Of a stretch of 64,000 nucleotides of DNA, positions 60,821 to 64,000 are shown one piece after another; positions within the stretch are counted from its first letter, which is position 1, and each line of letters starts with the position of its first letter. The stretch comes from Nostoc calcicola FACHB-3891. Lineage in GTDB: Bacteria > Cyanobacteriota > Cyanobacteriia > Cyanobacteriales > Nostocaceae. The DNA is taken from the NCBI RefSeq assembly GCF_014697355.1, contig NZ_JACJRQ010000011.1, positions 62,001-126,000 of the forward strand, in the 5' to 3' direction. A model generated the notes under the pieces. The model searched no databases. It saw only the letters and a list, made by a program, of their open reading frames with translations, and had not been told where the DNA came from. The position numbers were made by a program, and so were the translations under genes.

Positions 60821-61137
60821 CTTTTGATCCATCTTTAGGCACTGAAATTCGTAAAACACGGCCAGCATTGGTAGTTTCTGGTACTGTATTTAATGCCCAA
60901 CGAACCAAGGTGACCGTTTTACCTTTTACATCAGCACGACCAGATGATTCTCGGATTTCGCCTGCGGTGGTTGCAGTACCTTCATCAGCACAAAATGGGC
61001 TGTCTGTAGATAGTCTTTTGGTATGTGTTGAACCAATGACCTTTGACAAAATGCGTTTGATTCAACGATTGGGCGAACTAGAAGCAGAACTACTAGAACA
61101 GGTACAAAGCATTTTGCGTCAATATCTGAAACTGTAG
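60775..61137 (+). CDS. mazF: MazF/PemK-family toxin (mRNA interferase)
   Basis: This 120-residue protein has the PemK-like fold: GDYRLGSIWIVTFDPSLGTE, then KTRPALVVS and VTVLPFTSA, and LSVDSLLVCVEPMTFDKMRL near the end. MazF toxins cut mRNA at short sequences. The typical Arg in KTRPALV is present, and the size is normal. It overlaps the antitoxin gene upstream by 46 bp. There is an alternative start nearby, but the overlap as read is common in this family. It is likely functional together with its partner. Confidence 0.88.
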   Translation: MAERGDYRLGSIWIVTFDPSLGTEIRKTRPALVVSGTVFNAQRTKVTVLPFTSARPDDSRISPAVVAVPSSAQNGLSVDSLLVCVEPMTFDKMRLIQRLGELEAELLEQVQSILRQYLKL

Positions 61138-61250
61138 GCTAAATAGTGCTAATACTTTTCAAAAATATAGAGATATTTCGTAGTTTTAAGCACTGCGATC
61201 GCACCCTATACTATGAGGCTAAATAATTCATAAGCTAAATAAAAATCAGT

Positions 61251-62165
61251 ATGACCATTATCGTTTTTGGCAGCATCAATATAGACTTGGTAGCCACAGC
61301 ACCCCGGTTACCAGTGGGTGGAGAAACGTTACTCGGAGAAAACTTTTTTCAAGTTTCGGGAGGTAAAGGAGCCAATCAAGCTGTAGCACTCGCTAGATTG
61401 GGAATTCCTACTCAAATGGTAGGACGTGTTGGTGCAGATTATTTTGGTGTAGAACTTGTCAACAATTTGCAAGCATCTGGCGTGCAGACAAACAATGTTT
61501 TTGTTGATGAAACTGTTAGTTCTGGAGTCGCTATTATCACCGTTAGTCAGGCTGGTGAAAATCAAATTGTTGTGATTCCTGGTGCAAATGGACGCGTCAA
61601 TCAGGAAGATGTGCAACGGTTATCAAACTTATTACCAGAAGCTACAGCACTGCTTTTACAATTAGAAATTCCGATTCCTGCGGTAGTTGCAGCAGCTAAA
61701 GCAGCCAGAAGCGCAAACATCAAAGTCATTCTCGATCCAGCACCCGCACAATCTAATTTACCCACAGAACTTTATCCATTGGTAGACATTATCACACCCA
61801 ATGAAGTCGAGGCTGGACAGTTGGTGGGTTTTGCTGTGGATGGAGAGGAAACAGCAGCTAAGGCAGCTGAGATTTTATTGCAACGGGGAGTGAAATGTGC
61901 GATCGTCAAACTGGGTGCTAAGGGCGTTTTTTGTGCAACTGCTAAAGAAAAGTTTTTTGTACCTGCATTTCCAGTTCATGTAGTTGACACAGTAGCCGCC
62001 GGTGACGCTTTTAACGGCGGTTTGGCAGCAGCACTTTTTGAAGGAATGACTCTACATCAGGCAGTTGTTTGGGGTGCAGCAGCAGGTGCTTTAGCCGCCA
62101 CAAAACCAGGCGCACAAACTTCGTTACCGGATAGGTTGACGTTTGATGCTTTTCTCAAGGAATAA
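61251..62165 (+). CDS. rbsK: Ribokinase RbsK
   Basis: This 304-residue PfkB-family kinase phosphorylates ribose at O5 with ATP. It has GSINIDLVATAPRLPVGGET and GGKGANQAVALARLG at the N-terminus (substrate site) and DTVAAGDAFNGGLAAAL near residue 245 with the catalytic Asp. Its length is typical. There are no transporter or regulator genes beside it. It lies 114 bp after the toxin gene and is probably transcribed on its own. Confidence 0.92.
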   Translation: MTIIVFGSINIDLVATAPRLPVGGETLLGENFFQVSGGKGANQAVALARLGIPTQMVGRVGADYFGVELVNNLQASGVQTNNVFVDETVSSGVAIITVSQAGENQIVVIPGANGRVNQEDVQRLSNLLPEATALLLQLEIPIPAVVAAAKAARSANIKVILDPAPAQSNLPTELYPLVDIITPNEVEAGQLVGFAVDGEETAAKAAEILLQRGVKCAIVKLGAKGVFCATAKEKFFVPAFPVHVVDTVAAGDAFNGGLAAALFEGMTLHQAVVWGAAAGALAATKPGAQTSLPDRLTFDAFLKE

Positions 62166-62249
62166 AGATGATAAGTCTTCAACCGGACATGACATAATCC
62201 CAAATCTAAATGAGCTTCGTCTGCTCCTAAGTACTATTGAGGTTGTTCT

Positions 62250-62891
62250 ATGAAATTGATTTCTGTTTGCGTTGGACTGCCGCGTGAAGTGAGTTGGAAG
62301 AAAAAGTCTGTCACAACTAGCATTTTTAAGCAGCCCGTAAATGGAAGAGTAATGCTGCGATCGCTCAATCTAGATGGAGATCGACAGGCAGATTTGACTG
62401 TTCACGGGGGTGCCGAAAAAGCGGTTTACGCTTATCCAATGGAGCATTATGCTTACTGGCGGCAGGAGTTACCAGATGAGGACTTGCCTTGGGGTGCGTT
62501 TGGCGAAAACCTAACGATTCAGGGCTTGTCGGAAACCCAAGTCAATATCGGCGATCGCTTTAGCATTGGCACGGCTGTTGTGATGGTGACGCAGCCACGG
62601 TTTCCCTGCTTCAAGCTCAATCTCAAGTTTGGGCGCGATGATATGGTTAAACGGTTTCTCAACAGCCGTTTAAGTGGCATTTACTTTTCAGTAGTCCTTG
62701 AAGGTGAAATTGGTGTAGGAGATGAGATCGAACTAGTGAGTCGGGATGAAAACAATGTCACAGTTGCTGATATTGTACAAATCTACGTGCGTGAAGCCGA
62801 TGACAATTTAATACGCCGCGCTGTTCAGGTTCCAGCTTTGGCAGATGGTTTGCGAACTTACTTCCAACAGCAAATCGAACCAAAGCATTAA
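62250..62891 (+). CDS. MOSC-domain protein (YiiM-like)
   Basis: This 213-residue protein has a MOSC domain. LDGDRQADLTVHGGAEKAVY and the WGAFGENLTIQGL stretch are standard, and the conserved Cys in QPRFPCFKLNLKFG is where molybdenum cofactor is bound. YiiM reduces N-hydroxylated bases as a defence against toxic hydroxylamino compounds, which is the closest known function; it may need an electron partner that is not present here. It follows rbsK by 84 bp and is convergent with mreD. Confidence 0.88.
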   Translation: MKLISVCVGLPREVSWKKKSVTTSIFKQPVNGRVMLRSLNLDGDRQADLTVHGGAEKAVYAYPMEHYAYWRQELPDEDLPWGAFGENLTIQGLSETQVNIGDRFSIGTAVVMVTQPRFPCFKLNLKFGRDDMVKRFLNSRLSGIYFSVVLEGEIGVGDEIELVSRDENNVTVADIVQIYVREADDNLIRRAVQVPALADGLRTYFQQQIEPKH

Positions 62892-62921
62892 GCTATGGGG
62901 TTTTGATATTCCCTTCATCAA

Positions 62922-63557
62922 CTATTGCTCCAACAACTTCATCCGCTGCCACCAAAGATTCAGGGGATAATAAACCACAGGTCCCCAGAGACTACTAAGA
63001 ATCGCAGAAGCAAGAGCGACACGTTGATAATATGTCCAAATATCTCCGACTTGGCTGAGACTGTGCCCGCCGTGGGCATCGCCTGTAAAACTTAATTGCA
63101 ACCCAAAGATAGTTTCTCCCAAAACTGCCATCACAAAGACAATTACAGCAATAGAAATAAAATCTTCTTCCATGAAGCGCTGTTTTTGGAGCAAACCGGT
63201 CAGAAGTCCCACTATACCTAAACTGAGGGCATGAGTAGGGTAAGGTGATGTCATTCCATCTTGAAGTAGCCCCAAAATTATACCTGCCAACGCTCCCGCA
63301 AACATTGTGCGCTTCACACTCCAAGCCACCACCCAAATTAATAGCCAGTTTGGTCCAATTCCCAATAATTCCATACCTGGAAAGCGGGTTGGCAACAACA
63401 ATAAACATAGCAGCACAGACCCAACCGTTATCATCCAACCCGTCAACTTACGTACAGCAGGATGCCAACGAGAAAGCGGCGGGATTTGGATTTTCAATTT
63501 TCGCTTTGGCGATTTTGGCTTTTTTTGTCTGCTGCCAACAAATGCAGGAATCTTCAT
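62922..63557 (-). CDS. mreD: Rod shape-determining protein MreD
   Basis: This 211-residue membrane protein has a basic N-terminal tail (about residues 1-35) and five to six membrane helices. The central FAGALAGIILGLLQDGMTSP with the conserved acidic residue is typical of MreD. It joins MreC and the RodA/PBP2 complex in lateral wall synthesis. It follows mreC by 25 bp on the same strand, as in the usual mreBCD operon. Confidence 0.88.
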   Translation of the reverse strand: MKIPAFVGSRQKKPKSPKRKLKIQIPPLSRWHPAVRKLTGWMITVGSVLLCLLLLPTRFPGMELLGIGPNWLLIWVVAWSVKRTMFAGALAGIILGLLQDGMTSPYPTHALSLGIVGLLTGLLQKQRFMEEDFISIAVIVFVMAVLGETIFGLQLSFTGDAHGGHSLSQVGDIWTYYQRVALASAILSSLWGPVVYYPLNLWWQRMKLLEQ

Positions 63558-63582
63558 TTTTCTGTGGATTTTATCAAAGAAT

Positions 63583-64000
63583 TTACTTAGACTTTTGATC
63601 TGGCGACTTTTGGGTTTCCAAATCTTGGTTTTCTAGCTTTGGATAGACAGCTACCCAATCTAGAAAACGAATTGGCGGAAAAAGCTCAACTTTTGCTACT
63701 GAGGCTGGGAGTTTCTTTAAATTCAGCGACTTGATTCGTCCTACTGCCAAGCCTGATGGGAATTTTTGACTATAGGTAGATGTGGAAACTAAATCTCCTA
63801 CCTTCGCATTTGGAACTTTTTCATAAAACTCCAGCACAGCATCCGCAGAAGAATCTCCTCGCAAAACACCTTTAGCAGCCGTGCGGCTAATTGTGACACC
63901 TACTTGACTCTTGAGGTCACTGATTAACAACACGCGGCTAGTGTTGGGAGTTACACTTTGCACTAAACCAACCAATCCCCCATCGGCCTTGACTACATAG
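63583..64000 (-). CDS. mreC: Rod shape-determining protein MreC (partial)
   Basis: About 139 C-terminal residues are visible; the gene continues past the right edge. The visible part (YVVKADGGLVGLVQSVTPNT, LISDLKSQVGVTISRT, GVLRGDSSA and GDLVSTSTYSQKFPSGLAVG in pieces) is the beta-barrel periplasmic domain of MreC. The end is a hydrophilic tail rich in Gln and Lys. MreC scaffolds cell wall synthesis enzymes next to MreB and MreD. The mreB gene should lie further upstream, beyond the window. Confidence 0.9.
   Translation of the reverse strand, partial: YVVKADGGLVGLVQSVTPNTSRVLLISDLKSQVGVTISRTAAKGVLRGDSSADAVLEFYEKVPNAKVGDLVSTSTYSQKFPSGLAVGRIKSLNLKKLPASVAKVELFPPIRFLDWVAVYPKLENQDLETQKSPDQKSK

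Overview
The window looks like chromosome from a filamentous, probably heterocyst-forming cyanobacterium of the Nostoc/Calothrix type. Evidence: many HIP1 octamers (GCGATCGC), cyanobacterial gene families (VIPP1, MenB/MenD for phylloquinone, UbiD, MreC/MreD, a DevA-type ATPase, a CcbP-type calcium-binding protein, DciA with a zinc ribbon, PEP-CTERM and RTX proteins), and very many short tandem repeats (heptamers such as CCCAACT or AATGACA) and MITE-like palindromes between genes. The genus is an inference.

Layout. 1-8995 (minus strand) is a six-gene biosynthetic operon. In transcription order it holds a two-part methyltransferase, a one-module KS-AT-KR-ACP polyketide synthase, an 83-residue membrane protein, a type II thioesterase, a free acyl carrier protein and a TPP-dependent E1-alpha subunit cut by the left edge. 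9-12 kb is AT-rich spacer followed by an RTX calcium-binding protein and a lone DevA-like ATPase. 13.4-15.0 kb has tRNA-Phe, a ZnuB-type permease, a small secreted Cys protein and tRNA-Ser. 15.1-20.7 kb is a plus-strand housekeeping run: 2Fe-2S ferredoxin, nuclease lipoprotein, inositol-phosphatase family enzyme, J-domain/TPR protein, HisZ, Fe-S ferredoxin, LivF-type ATPase. 20.8-28.4 kb holds a SLOG-fold protein, an exported beta carbonic anhydrase, UbiD, an SH3b protein, and an exported tandem gamma-carbonic-anhydrase-like protein. 28.9-33.6 kb is an accessory zone of broken genes (DUF4058, PIN toxin, a transposase lacking its DDE domain), coiled-coil proteins and a PD-(D/E)XK-TPR fusion.

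34-42.7 kb carries a Zn/Cd-type P-ATPase with a His-rich tail, a lipoxygenase, a Rieske oxygenase and a MerR regulator. 42.9-47.8 kb carries VIPP1 and PspA in tandem, a SPOR-like membrane protein, DciA and a Cys-rich protein. 47.9-52.7 kb has menB and menD separated by an Rpn-family nuclease and a DUF3427-HNH nuclease. 53-64 kb has FolB, a receiver-PAS-GGDEF protein, a maltose-acetyltransferase relative, a CcbP relative, a PEP-CTERM protein, a CrtH-like enzyme, a RHH/MazF toxin-antitoxin pair, ribokinase, a MOSC protein and mreD/mreC (cut by the right edge).

Most interesting points: (1) in the tandem gamma-carbonic-anhydrase-like protein the classical zinc and active-site residues are divided between two hexapeptide domains, as if one active site were rebuilt at the domain interface; (2) the compact operon that pairs an E1-type TPP enzyme and free ACP with one PKS module and an AprA-MT1-like methyltransferase; (3) repeat arrays that have become part of coding sequence (menD, the end of the methyltransferase gene); (4) a family of 28-bp perfect palindromes whose arms co-vary between copies. 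All functional calls come from reading motifs by eye; no search was run.
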